From Streptomyces sp. NBC_01276 (lineage in GTDB: Bacteria; Actinomycetota; Actinomycetes; Streptomycetales; Streptomycetaceae): a stretch of 64,000 nt of DNA. Under the pieces are notes generated by a model. It was not told the DNA's origin and did not search any database. It was given only the letters and a program-made list of their open reading frames with translations. The stretch covers positions 5,950,501 to 6,014,500 of the forward strand of contig NZ_CP108442.1 of the NCBI RefSeq assembly GCF_041435355.1, in the 5' to 3' direction. Each line of letters begins with the position of its first letter. The stretch's first letter is position 1. This document shows positions 39,438 to 49,300 of this stretch, one piece after another. A program made the position numbers and the translations under genes.

Positions 39438-40622
39438 TTGTCCGCGTCGAAGACCCCCTTCGTCCCCACCGACCCGCTCGGGCTGGACGAGCTGCTCAGC
39501 CCCGAGGACCTCGCCGTCCGCGACACGGTCCGCACCTGGGCCGCCGACCGGGTCCTGCCGCACATCGCCCAGTGGTACGAGGACGGGGAGCTCCCCGGCA
39601 TCCGCGAGCTGGCCCGCGAACTCGGCTCCATCGGCGCGCTCGGCATGTCCCTGACCGGCTACGGCTGTGCGGGCGCGAGCGCCGTCCAGTACGGACTGGC
39701 CTGCCTGGAGCTGGAGGCCGCCGACTCGGGGATCCGCTCGCTGGTCTCCGTACAGGGCTCGCTGGCCATGTACGCGATCTGGAAGTACGGCTCCGAGGAG
39801 CAGAAGGAGCGCTGGCTGCCCGGCATGGCGGCCGGCGAGCTGATCGGCTGCTTCGGCCTGACCGAGCCCGACGTGGGCTCCGATCCGGCCGCGATGCGCA
39901 CGTACGCGAAGCGCGACGGCGGCGACTGGGTGCTCAACGGGCGCAAGATGTGGATCACCAACGGCTCGGTGGCCGCCGTCGCGGTGGTCTGGGCGCAGAC
40001 GGACGAGGGGATCCGCGGCTTCGCCGTCCCCACCGACGCGGCGGGCTTCTCGGCGCCGGAGATCAAGCACAAGTGGTCGCTGCGCGCCTCGGTGACGAGC
40101 GAGCTGGTCATGGACGACGTGCGGCTGCCGGCGGACGCGGTGCTGCCGGGAGTCACCGGGCTCAAGGGACCGCTGGGCTGCCTCAGCCACGCGCGGTACG
40201 GGATCGTCTGGGGCTCCATGGGCGCGGCGCGCTCCGCCTTCGAGACGGCGCTCGACTACGCGAGGACGCGGGAGCAGTTCGGCAAGCCGATCGGCGGCTT
40301 CCAGCTCACCCAGGCCAAACTCGCCGACATGGCGCTCGAACTCCACAAGGGCATCCTGCTCGCCCACCACCTGGGCCGGCGGATGGACGCGGGCACCCTG
40401 CGGGCGGAGCAGATCAGTTTCGGCAAGCTCAACAACGTCCGCGAGGCCATCGACATCTGCCGTACCGCGCGGACGATCCTCGGGGCCAACGGGATCTCCC
40501 TGGAGTACCCCGTCATGCGACACGCCACCAACCTCGAATCGGTCCTCACCTACGAGGGCACCGTCGAGATGCACCAGCTCGTCCTGGGCAAGGCGCTCAC
40601 CGGGCTCGACGCCTTCCGGTGA
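39438..40622 (+). CDS. Acyl-CoA dehydrogenase, glutaryl-CoA dehydrogenase-like
   Basis: A 394-residue FAD enzyme. The motifs GCAGASAVQYGLACLELEAADSG (written here in part: GCAGASAVQYG), ELIGCFGLTEPDVGSDP and the catalytic-base segment TYEGTVEMHQLV match the glutaryl-CoA dehydrogenase branch, which oxidises and decarboxylates glutaryl-CoA to crotonyl-CoA in lysine and tryptophan breakdown. TTG at 39438 was chosen, with GGGAGG 7-8 bases upstream; a GTG at 39417 lacks this. It stands alone with no other catabolic genes nearby. Confidence 0.85.
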   Translation: MSASKTPFVPTDPLGLDELLSPEDLAVRDTVRTWAADRVLPHIAQWYEDGELPGIRELARELGSIGALGMSLTGYGCAGASAVQYGLACLELEAADSGIRSLVSVQGSLAMYAIWKYGSEEQKERWLPGMAAGELIGCFGLTEPDVGSDPAAMRTYAKRDGGDWVLNGRKMWITNGSVAAVAVVWAQTDEGIRGFAVPTDAAGFSAPEIKHKWSLRASVTSELVMDDVRLPADAVLPGVTGLKGPLGCLSHARYGIVWGSMGAARSAFETALDYARTREQFGKPIGGFQLTQAKLADMALELHKGILLAHHLGRRMDAGTLRAEQISFGKLNNVREAIDICRTARTILGANGISLEYPVMRHATNLESVLTYEGTVEMHQLVLGKALTGLDAFR

Positions 40623-40658
40623 GGGGCCCCCAGCCGGCGCCGGGAGGAGCCCCCGGGC

Positions 40659-41117
40659 TCAGCTCTGGTTGAAGAAGTCGCGGGTCCGCCCGCCCGCCTC
40701 ACCGCTGACGATCTGGGTGTCGGCCGGGGTCAGGAGGAAGACCCTGGTCGCCACCCGCTCGATCGAACCGCGCAGCCCGAAGGTCAGGCCGGCCGCGAAG
40801 TCGACCACGCGCTTGGCGTCGCCCGGGTCCATCGAGGAGAGGTTCACGATCACCGGGACGCCCTCGCGGAACAGCTCGCCGATGCCGCGCGCGTCACGGA
40901 AGCCGTCGGGGGTGACGGTCGCGATGCGCCGGCCCTGCTCGACCGCGGAGTCCGAGGCCACCTTCACCCGCGGGTCGGTGACCCACTGGTCGCCGGGTCC
41001 CGAGACGGAACCCTGCTGGCGCTCCACCGCCTCCGCGTAGTCGTCGTCGTAGTACCGCTCGTCGTCGCTGTCCTCCACGAGACCCAACCAGGCACTCGCC
41101 TTGCGTACCGAACCCAT
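40659..41117 (-). CDS. sepF: SepF-like cell division protein
   Basis: A 152-residue protein. SepF links FtsZ to the membrane at the division septum. It begins [16 protein letters not shown] (membrane-binding amphipathic start), continues with an acidic linker ([13 protein letters not shown]) and a C-terminal SepF fold with [20 protein letters not shown] and [20 protein letters not shown]. Streptomyces have several sepF genes; this one is away from the dcw/ftsZ cluster and corresponds by context to a paralogue, not the main sepF. ATG with AAAGGAGG upstream. Confidence 0.9.
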   Translation of the reverse strand: MGSVRKASAWLGLVEDSDDERYYDDDYAEAVERQQGSVSGPGDQWVTDPRVKVASDSAVEQGRRIATVTPDGFRDARGIGELFREGVPVIVNLSSMDPGDAKRVVDFAAGLTFGLRGSIERVATRVFLLTPADTQIVSGEAGGRTRDFFNQS

Positions 41118-41403
41118 GGACGCCTCCTTTCACCGTGGCCAGTCTGTCTTCTTCTCCGCTGCCCCTATGGTCGTCCATGATGCTGACAACGCGCCAAGTG
41201 GATAGCCGCCGCGCAGGGGTTTCGTGACGCGACTGGTGCAGAACATCCGTTGCACGGTCAAGGTTCCCGGTGGCTACCGCTGCTGACTGAGTGAAAATAC
41301 GACCACTGGCGCCGACCGGGTGAGCCACTGGGACGGACGAGTGAACGACCAGGCTCGATACGATGCCCCCGAAACACGCGTATGACACACGGGGGAACCG
41401 AAT
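41118..41403. other. 286-bp divergent region between sepF-like and DUF5685 genes
   Basis: Moderately AT-rich, holding promoters of both genes. A CTCGATACGATG stretch at about 41352-41363 could contain a -10 box (TACGAT) for the rightward gene. No palindrome or RNA gene recognised. Confidence 0.35.
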
Positions 41404-42744
41404 TTGTTCGGCATTGTCAGACCTTGCACACACCGGCTCGGTGAGCGGTTCAAATCGGAGTGGATGGCTCATCTGTGCGGTCTCTGCCTGGCACTTCGCG
41501 GTGACCACGGGCAGTTCGCCAGGATCGTCACGAACTACGACGGCCTGCTGGTCTCCGTTCTGACGGAGGCTCAGTCCGGACCGCTGCCCGGCGCCCGCCG
41601 CACCGCCGGCCCCTGCCCGCTGCGCGGCATGCGCACCGCCCCGGTGGCCAACGGCGAGGGCGCGCGGCTGGCCGCCGCCGTGTCCCTCGTGCTGGCCTCC
41701 GCGAAGGTGCGGGACCACGTGGCCGACCGGGACGGGCTGTTGGCGCGGGCGCCGATAGCCGCCGCGGCGCGCACGGTGGCCCGCGGCTGGGACCGGGCGG
41801 GCGCCCGCACCGGGGCCTCGCTCGGCTTCGACACCGCCGTGCTCGTCGACGCCGTGGACCGGCAGGGCGGCATCGAGACCCTGGCCGGGCCGGGCACGTC
41901 CGTCCTCGTGGTCACCGAGCCCACCGAGACCGCCACCGCCGCCGCCTTCGCCCATACCGCGGTCCTCGCGGGACGGCCGGGCAACGCCGTGCCCCTGGCC
42001 GAGGCGGGCCGGTACTTCGGTCGGCTCGCACACCTGCTGGACGCCGTCGAGGACCAGGCCGCCGACGCCGCCTCGGGCGCCTGGAACCCGCTCACCGCCA
42101 CCGGAACCACCCTCGCCGAGGCCCGCCGCCTGTGCGACGACGCCCTGCACGGGATCCGGCTGGCGCTGCGCGAGACGGAGTTCGCCGACGCGGGGCTGGC
42201 CCACCGGCTGCTGGTGCACGAGCTGCGCACCTCGGTGGACCGGGCCTTCGGCACCGGCAGCTGCGGCCACGTCGCCACCGACTCCGTCGGGCAGGGCCAC
42301 GGCGCTCCGCCGCAGGGCTACGGCCCGGACGCCGGGCAGGCGTACGGGGCACCCTACGGCGGCGGCCCGTACGGGAACGGCAACGCGAACCCCTACGCCC
42401 CCGGTGGCCCCGGAGCCCCGCCGATGGGCCCCGGCGGCCCCGGCTGGGGCGGTGGCGGTGGTGGTGGCGGGTTCGGCGGTCCTCCGCCGCCCCCGCAGAA
42501 GCCGCGCCGCGGGCTGCTGGCCGGCTGCGCCGTGTCCATCGGGCTCTTCTGCACCTGCCAGCTGTGCTGTACGGAGCACGACGGCCCCTGGTCCCGGCGC
42601 AAGCGGGACCCCTGGTGCGACGCGTGCCCGGACTGCAGCGGATGCGACGGCTGCGGCAGCTGCTGTGACTGCTGCAGCTGCTGCGAGGACGGCGGCTGCT
42701 GCGACGGCTGCGGCTGCGACGGGTGCGACTGCGGCTGCAGCTGA
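41404..42744 (+). CDS. DUF5685 family protein with Cys-rich tail
   Basis: A 446-residue protein conserved in Streptomyces, function unknown. The N-terminal MFGIVRPCTH and HLCGLCLALRGDHGQFAR contain a CXXC pair. A helical middle domain (to about residue 300) is followed by a Gly/Pro/Tyr-rich linker (about 300-370). The last 42 residues hold 18 cysteines, mostly as C-C, C-X-C and C-X-X-C, with Asp and Gly between. Such a tail could bind several metal ions or be cross-linked. TTG start with GGGGGAA about 10 bases upstream. It sits next to a SepF paralogue, an order I recall as conserved. Confidence 0.82.
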   Translation: MFGIVRPCTHRLGERFKSEWMAHLCGLCLALRGDHGQFARIVTNYDGLLVSVLTEAQSGPLPGARRTAGPCPLRGMRTAPVANGEGARLAAAVSLVLASAKVRDHVADRDGLLARAPIAAAARTVARGWDRAGARTGASLGFDTAVLVDAVDRQGGIETLAGPGTSVLVVTEPTETATAAAFAHTAVLAGRPGNAVPLAEAGRYFGRLAHLLDAVEDQAADAASGAWNPLTATGTTLAEARRLCDDALHGIRLALRETEFADAGLAHRLLVHELRTSVDRAFGTGSCGHVATDSVGQGHGAPPQGYGPDAGQAYGAPYGGGPYGNGNANPYAPGGPGAPPMGPGGPGWGGGGGGGGFGGPPPPPQKPRRGLLAGCAVSIGLFCTCQLCCTEHDGPWSRRKRDPWCDACPDCSGCDGCGSCCDCCSCCEDGGCCDGCGCDGCDCGCS

Positions 42745-42837
42745 TCCCGCGTCAGGGTCCGCGCGCGGTACGGCCCACAGGCCCGGACGGGGTACCGGGG
42801 GATTCCCGCACGGGCCCGCGTGGAAGGTTTGTCCGGC

Positions 42838-43647
42838 ATGGATGACGAACGGGAAACCAACGCCTGGCGGGAGTGGCACGAGCATCGCGTGGCCACCGTC
42901 TCCGCCCCTTACGGACCCCTCGCGCTGACCGGTACCCGCTGGCTCGGCAACTACCCGGAAGGTCGAATTCCGGCCGTTCCGGGGCAGTGGCGCGCCACCG
43001 GGTCCGGGGTCGCGCTGAGCGCCGCCCCCGAGGACGGCCTCGAACTCGACGGCCGCCCCTTCGCCGGGGAGGCCGCCCTCGGCGCCGACGAGGGGCCGCC
43101 GGCGCGGGCCCGGCTCGCCTCCGGGCGGCGCCGGTTCGCGGTGATCCTGCGCGAGGGGGAGTGGGCGGTCCGCGTCTTCGACCCCGACTTCCCGGCCCGC
43201 AGCGCCTTCCGGGGCATCGAGGCCACCGCGTACGACCCGGCGTACGCCCTGCCGGGCCGCTTCCGCCCGTACCCCGAGCGGCACACCGTCCAGGTGGAGA
43301 ACGCCGACGGGCGCTCCCGCGGGCTCGGCCTCGGGGGCGAGCTGCTCTTCTCCCACGGAGGACGGGAGCACGCCCTCCAGGTCGCCGTCGACGAGGGGGA
43401 CGGCAGTCTGTGGGCCGTCTTCGCCGACGCCACGTCGGGCCGCTCCAGCTACCGCTTCCGATTCCTGCGGCCCGGGATCCCGGGGCCGGACGGCGCCGTC
43501 ACCGTGGACCTCAACCGGGCCCTGCTCCCGCCCTGCGCCTTCGCCGACCACTTCGTCTGCCCCTTCCCGCCACCCGGGAACACGCTGCCCTTCGAGGTCG
43601 CCGCGGGGGAGCGGAGGCTGAAAGGAGCCCTTGCCGCCGGTGACTGA
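42838..43647 (+). CDS. DUF1684 domain protein
   Basis: A 269-residue soluble protein. The DUF1684 pattern is clear: [18 protein letters not shown] at the N terminus, [26 protein letters not shown], and the C-terminal [20 protein letters not shown] with Cys and Pro in the usual place. The family's biochemical role is unknown. ATG at 42838 has GGAAGG about 10 bases upstream. Confidence 0.86.
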   Translation: MDDERETNAWREWHEHRVATVSAPYGPLALTGTRWLGNYPEGRIPAVPGQWRATGSGVALSAAPEDGLELDGRPFAGEAALGADEGPPARARLASGRRRFAVILREGEWAVRVFDPDFPARSAFRGIEATAYDPAYALPGRFRPYPERHTVQVENADGRSRGLGLGGELLFSHGGREHALQVAVDEGDGSLWAVFADATSGRSSYRFRFLRPGIPGPDGAVTVDLNRALLPPCAFADHFVCPFPPPGNTLPFEVAAGERRLKGALAAGD

Positions 43648-43807
43648 CGCCAGGACACTCCCGTCAGCGTCATCCGGCGGACTTGTCAGGGGCACGGCGA
43701 AAACGTGCGGGGCCACCCGTACGTCCGCCCCCACCCCACCGCCGCTCACGGGCTCCGGCGCCCCCCACCTCTGCCGGGCCCCCGACCCCCTTCCGGGAGG
43801 ACGTGAA

Positions 43808-44692
43808 GTGAGGAACAAGAAGATGAGCCGCATCCGCCTGCTCGCCGTCGCCGCCGGCCTGGCCGCCGTCGCCGGACTCGCCACGCCCGCCGTCGCCGGC
43901 GCGCACCCCGCCGACGAGGGCTTCAGCGCGGCCCGCCTCGACGCCGCCGGGGCCTCGGTCCTGCGCGCCGACGTCGCGGGCACCGCCTGGCACACCGACC
44001 CCGCCACCGGAACCCTCGTGGTCACGGTCGATTCCACGGTCACCAAGGCCGATCTGGCCAGAATCCGCCACGAGGCCGGCCCCGACGCCGGCGCCCTGCG
44101 CATCGAACGCACCCCCGGCAAGCTGCGCAAGCTGATCTCCGGCGGCGACGCCATCTACGCGACGAGCTGGCGCTGTTCGCTCGGCTTCAACGTCCGCAGC
44201 GGCAGCAACTACTACGTCCTCACCGCCGGACACTGCACCGACGGCGCGGGCACCTGGTGGACCAGTTCCTCCCACACCACCACCATCGGATCCACCGTCG
44301 GCTCCAGCTTCCCCACCAATGACTACGGCCTCATCAAGTACGCCAGCAACTCCCCGGTCCCGCCCGGCACCGTAGGCAGCCAGGACATCACCAGCGCCGT
44401 CGACGCCACCAACGGCATGTCCGTCACCCGCCGCGGCTCCACCACCGGCGTCCACGGCGGCACCGTGACCGGCCTCAACGCCACCGTCAACTACGGCGGA
44501 GGCGACGTCGTCTACGGAATGATCAGGACCAACGTGTGCGCCGAACCCGGCGACAGCGGCGGCCCGCTCTACTCCGGCAGCCGGGCGGTCGGCCTCACCT
44601 CCGGCGGCAGCGGCAACTGCTCCTCGGGCGGAACCACCTTCTTCCAGCCCGTCGTCGAAGCGCTGAACGCCTACGGCGTCAGCGTCTACTGA
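43808..44692 (+). CDS. Streptogrisin-type secreted serine protease (S1E)
   Basis: A 294-residue pre-pro-protease closely resembling Streptomyces griseus proteases A and B. A signal peptide (to about residue 37, [14 protein letters not shown]) is followed by a propeptide to about residue 112, and a mature chain beginning near [20 protein letters not shown]. The catalytic triad is visible: His in LTAGHC, Asp in NDYGLI and Ser in EPGDSGGP. The paired disulfide cysteines are present. GTG at 43808 has GGGAGG about 7 bases upstream; an ATG five codons later is possible. Chymotrypsin-like or broad specificity is expected; the protease autoprocesses outside the cell. Confidence 0.94.
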   Translation: MRNKKMSRIRLLAVAAGLAAVAGLATPAVAGAHPADEGFSAARLDAAGASVLRADVAGTAWHTDPATGTLVVTVDSTVTKADLARIRHEAGPDAGALRIERTPGKLRKLISGGDAIYATSWRCSLGFNVRSGSNYYVLTAGHCTDGAGTWWTSSSHTTTIGSTVGSSFPTNDYGLIKYASNSPVPPGTVGSQDITSAVDATNGMSVTRRGSTTGVHGGTVTGLNATVNYGGGDVVYGMIRTNVCAEPGDSGGPLYSGSRAVGLTSGGSGNCSSGGTTFFQPVVEALNAYGVSVY

Positions 44693-44750
44693 CCCGCGGG
44701 ATCCCCCCCGGTCCACGCGGTCCGGCCGGCCCACGCGCCCCGGTCGGCCC

Positions 44751-44787
44751 CCTGGACGTCCTCCCTCCTTCTGGGAGGATGTCCAGG
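44751..44787 (+). terminator. Hairpin after streptogrisin gene
   Basis: Arms 44751-44765 and 44773-44787 pair over 15 bp with one G-U pair. It lies 58 bases after the protease stop and ahead of the SLOG-like gene. Confidence 0.7.
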
Positions 44788-44832
44788 GCATCCGGTCCAC
44801 GGGGAGGCAGGTCTCCGCATGCAGGTTCCCTC

Positions 44833-45312
44833 ATGAAGCGCATCGGCGTGACCGGACACCGGTCGATCCCCGACGAGCTGCTGGGCCACGTCCGCGATGC
44901 CCTGCGCACCGTGCTCGGCGGCCACCAGGGCCCGCTGGAGGCCCTCTCCAGCCTCGCCGACGGCGCCGACCAGCTCTTCGCCGACATCGCCCTCGAATGC
45001 GGAGCCGACCTCACCGTCGTGATCCCCAGCGGGGACTACGAGGACACCTTCGAGGACCCGGACGCCCTCGCCGGCTACCGCAGGCTCAAGCACCGCGCCA
45101 CCCAGGAGGTCCGCATGGCCTTCGCCCGCTCCACCGACGAGGCCTACTACGCGGCGGGCACCTACATCGCCGACGCCTGCGACCGGCTCGTCGCCGTCTG
45201 GGACGGCCTCCCCGCACGCGGGCACGGCGGCACGGCCGAGATCGTCTCCTACGCCCGGGCCCTCGGAAAACCCGTCACCGTCATCTGGCGCGCGGGCGTG
45301 ACCCGGGACTGA
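44833..45312 (+). CDS. SLOG-superfamily (LOG/DprA-like) nucleotide-binding protein
   Basis: A 159-residue Rossmannoid protein. It begins with MKRIGVTGHRSIP, then ALSSLADGADQLFADIALECG and the late GGTAEIVSYARALGKP, the glycine-rich phosphate-binding signature of LOG/SLOG proteins. SLOG domains are predicted sensors or processors of nucleotides in conflict systems and are often paired with SLATT membrane proteins (Burroughs and colleagues' comparative work). Its 3' end faces the SLATT gene 19 bases away. ATG at 44833 was chosen; the frame stays open upstream inside the protease gene. Biochemical role inferred. Confidence 0.8.
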   Translation: MKRIGVTGHRSIPDELLGHVRDALRTVLGGHQGPLEALSSLADGADQLFADIALECGADLTVVIPSGDYEDTFEDPDALAGYRRLKHRATQEVRMAFARSTDEAYYAAGTYIADACDRLVAVWDGLPARGHGGTAEIVSYARALGKPVTVIWRAGVTRD

Positions 45313-45331
45313 GCCACGCCCCGCCCGCCCC

Positions 45332-46240
45332 TCAACTGCTGTGCCGGGCCAGCCAGTCCGTGTGCTGCGGAGAGACGTACCGCTCCGTCTCGTACACCGA
45401 CGACGGCCACTGCGACTCCGTGATCGTCGTCTGCATCACGACCATCATCGCCGCCAGGTCCTGCTCGATCAGCGTGTGCGCCTCGATCAGCGGATGGTGG
45501 CGCCGCACCTCGTTCCAGGCGATCGCCGCCGCCGCGGCCGCGCTCAGCAGCCCCGCCGGCACCGGACCCGAGCCCGGACCGAACGCCCCGGCCAGCGCGA
45601 ACAGCAGGGCCAGACAGGTCAGCAGCACGATCGTCCACGACCACAGCGCCGTCGCCCGCCGCGACCCCTCCGTCTTGCGCCGGTACCAGTTGCGCTGCTC
45701 GATCAGCCGGTCCCGCACGTACGTCTCCCGGCGCACCGCGTACTCCATCCCGCGCAGCCGGTTCATCGCCCCGGTGACCTCCCCGCCCTCCGGCACCAGG
45801 CCCGCCGTCCGCGGATCCTCCCAGCCCATCTTGCGGAGCTCGTCCAGCCCCTTCTCCAGCCGCGCCCGGTACGCCCCCTCCGCCCCGGCCACCTCGCTGC
45901 CGAAGGGCGCCCCGTGCACGGCGTAGCGCCACGCCAGGGACTTGATGAACTCCGCCGCGCTGCGGTTGAGCTGCCACTGCGGACGGGCCCGCCGCCGGGT
46001 CGCCCGTACGCCCACGGCCAGCACCCCCGCGTACGCCAGCGCGCTGAGCGCCCCGAACACGTGCAGCGAGCCCACGGCGGGACCGGACGGCAGGGCGGCG
46101 GCACCGGCGGCCGCGACCAGCAGCAGCAGTTGCGCGCGGGTCGCCTGGGTGGACTCCCGCTGCCGCGAGACCGCCGCCTGGTCGGTGTGGTGGAAGAGGG
46201 CCGGCAGGTCCTCGTTGCGAAAGGTCATGCTGTCGGTCAC
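45332..46240 (-). CDS. SLATT / DUF4231 membrane protein
   Basis: A 302-residue protein with two pairs of transmembrane helices, the first around residues 34-78 and the second around 208-245. Between them lies the DUF4231-like segment RLIEQRNWYRRKTEGSRRA. SLATT proteins are predicted pore-forming effectors partnered with nucleotide sensors; the SLOG-like gene converges on it. It follows fxsT on the same strand after 73 bases and is probably in the same operon. GTG at 46240 has GGGGGG about 5 bases upstream; ATG four codons later is an alternative. Function is inference from the family. Confidence 0.78.
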   Translation of the reverse strand: MTDSMTFRNEDLPALFHHTDQAAVSRQRESTQATRAQLLLLVAAAGAAALPSGPAVGSLHVFGALSALAYAGVLAVGVRATRRRARPQWQLNRSAAEFIKSLAWRYAVHGAPFGSEVAGAEGAYRARLEKGLDELRKMGWEDPRTAGLVPEGGEVTGAMNRLRGMEYAVRRETYVRDRLIEQRNWYRRKTEGSRRATALWSWTIVLLTCLALLFALAGAFGPGSGPVPAGLLSAAAAAAIAWNEVRRHHPLIEAHTLIEQDLAAMMVVMQTTITESQWPSSVYETERYVSPQHTDWLARHSS

Positions 46241-46313
46241 AGCGCCCCCCTGATGTCGGGTGGCGGGCGGCCGGGACCCCGCGTCCGCGGGGCCCCCGCC
46301 GCCCTCCGTCGGA

Positions 46314-49300
46314 TCACACCGCGAGCGGCTCCAGGTCCCGGTGGACCCGCCGCTCGTCCCGGGCGTACCGGGTCAGACCGTGGTCCTCCCCGAGGAGGCG
46401 CGTCAGCTCCGCCACCGCCTCCGCCCGCACCCGGGCCGCCTCCTCCTTGCGGCCCATCATGTCCAGGCTGACCGCCATGTTCGACGCGCTCGCCAGGGTC
46501 TCCGGGTGGTGTGCCCCCAGGGCCTCGCGCAGCCGCATCACCGCGATCCGCTCCAGCTCCAGCGCACCCTCCGGGTCACCCAGGTCGGCCCGCGCGTTCG
46601 CCAGGTTCAGGTGCGCGAACACCGTGTGCGGGTGGTTGTCGCCCAGCACCTCGCGCATGCTGCGGATCGTCTGGCGCAGCATCGGCTCCGCCGTCTCCGC
46701 CGCCCCCGTGCCCCAGTGGAAGACCGCCAGGTTGTTGAGCGCGGCCAGGGTGTACGGGTGCTTCTCGCCCGGCACCTTCATGTACTCGTCCACCACCTCC
46801 TGCGCCAGGTCCCGCGCCGCGCCCGGGTCGCCCGTCGCGAACAGGTCCGAGGCCAGGTTCAGCTCACAGGCCAGCAGGTCCGGATTGACCGAGGTGTACT
46901 TGGCCCGGTACCGGTTGCGCGTGGCCGTCGTCAGCCGCAGCGCGTCCTCCAGCTCGCCCGCCCGCCGCAGCGACACCGCCAGGTTCTTCGCCGCCGACAG
47001 CGTGCCGGGGAACGCCCGCCCCAGCGTCCGCTTGTAGATGTCGTACGTCCGGCTCAGCAGCTGCACCGAATCGTCGTAGCGGCCCACCTCGCGCAGGTCC
47101 CGGGCCAGGTTCTGCGCCGAGGACAGGGTGTACGGGTGGTCCGGGCCCAGCACCTCGGTGCGCCGGTCGAAGACCTCCTGGTCGATCTCCCTGGCCCGCG
47201 CGTACTGCCCCACCATCCGCAGGTTCAGCGCCAGGTTGTTCGCGGCGGCCAGGGTGCGCGGGTGCGCCTCGTGGAAGATCTGCCCGAAGCCCTCGTGCGC
47301 CGCCGTCGCCAGCTCCATCGCCTCCCCGTACCGGCCCAGCGCGCCCAGGTCCATCGCCAGGCCGCTCGTGGTCATGTACGTGTGCGGGTGCGAGGGACCC
47401 AGCGCGGTGCGCTGCCGCTCCAGCGTGACCTCGTCCAGCTCCTTCGCCTCCACGAACCGGCCCTGCGACCGCAGGATGTTGGAGAGGTGGAAACGCAGGT
47501 ACAGGTACTGGAGGTCGTCGCTGCCGAGCATCTCCCGCCACGACTCGCGCAGTTCCTCGCCCAGCGCGTACGCGGCCTTGAAGTCACCGCGCTTCCACAG
47601 GTAGCGCACCCGGTCGATCAGCAGCCGCCGGGTCTCCGGCTCCTTGCAGAACCGCGCCTCGGACGGGCTCAGGTGCGGCCAGATCGTGTTGAACCGCGGC
47701 CAGGTAGCCGGGTTGTCTATCGGCTCGTCGTCATCGGGCCGCGCACCCGCCAGGATCCGGTGCACCGCGTGCCGGGCCTCGCGCTGCTCCTCCTCCGACA
47801 GCTGCGCCCGGATCACCGCCTGCACCAGCCGGTGCACCTGGATGCTGTTGCTGACCTGGTCGACCTTGGCCATCGCGAACCGGCCGATCTCCCGGATCAC
47901 CCGGCCCAGCACCAGCTTCTCCTGGAGCGAGGAGTCGTACGGCTTGAGCGCGTCGATCATCTCCTTGCTGTACAGGAGGTTCGCCGAGATCGGCTCCGGC
48001 GCGAAGAAGGCGCACAGCTGCAGCAGCCGCACGGCGGCGGGGGAGCGGGACTGCAGCCGCTCGATCGACACGTTCCAGGTGGCCGCCACCGGCTCCGGGT
48101 ACCCGGGCGGCTGGTTCAGGCCCAGCACCCGCGCGGCCTGCTGCGCCAGCTGCTCCAGGTACTCGGACACCGGCGTCGCCGTCTCCGCGATCCACGCGCC
48201 CGCCTGCTCGACGGCCAGGGGCAGGTCGCCCACCGCGACGGCCACCTGCTCGGCGTCGTCCTTGGTCAGCCCCGGCGCCCGGCGCTGGAGGTGCTCGATG
48301 GACTCCTCGCGCAGGAACACGTCCACCGGCAGCGCGTCCCCGTACTGCGACCAGGACTGGTTGCGCGAGGTGACCAGCACGTGCCCGGGGCCGCCCGGCG
48401 GGAAGAACCGCTTGAGCGTCTCGGGATCGTCGGCGTTGTCGAAGACCAGCAGCCACCGCGAGGACGGCACCCCGCGCCGCAGCAGGTCGATCGCCTCCTG
48501 GGAGGCGGCCGACATGTCCTCGCCGGTCTGCGCGCCCAGGCGTACGGCCAGCTCCGCGAGGGCCGCCACCACGTCGTCGGTCTGCTCGGAGGATATCCAC
48601 CAGACCAGGTCGTAGTCGGCCATGAACCGGTGCACGTACTCCAGCGCCACCTGCGTCTTGCCGACGCCGCCGAGCCCGTACAGGGTCTGCGGCTGCGGCA
48701 GCACCACGGCCATGCCGCCGCCGAGCTGGTCGCGCATCCGCTCCAGGACGATGCTGCGCCCGGTGAAGCCGGGGTTGCGGGGCGGGGCGTTCCAGATCTT
48801 CGGGACCGTCCCCGGGAAGCGGGGGCCGGGCTGGGAGGCGCTCGCGACGCTCTCCGGCAGCGCCATGGGGCGTTCCACGGCCCGCAGCAGGGCGGTGGTC
48901 GCGTGCACCTCGTCGAGGCGGAAGAGGTCCACCGGATTGCGGTCGATGTAGGGCGTCGCCAGGCGTACGTCGCCCACCCGCAGCGGCACCAGCTGGCGGC
49001 GGCCCCCGGTCGGGTCCTCGGCGGCGGCCCGGTTCCACACGTCCACGGCCCGCGCCGACTTCAGGTAGGCGCTGGAGAGCAGCACCACGGTCCGGGCCGC
49101 GGTGTCGACGCTGATGCCCGCGCCCAGGGTGTCGCCGGGCGCACCCGCGGCGGCCGCGTCGGGCACCCGCTCGGCGGACACGTCCCGGGGGACGACCCGG
49201 AAGCCGGCCCGGGTCAGGACCGACTCGATCCAGTCGGCCCACATTCGGTTCTCGGCGACGTAGGAGAGGAACAGGTCGGCGGGCAGTGCCGGGCGGCGGC

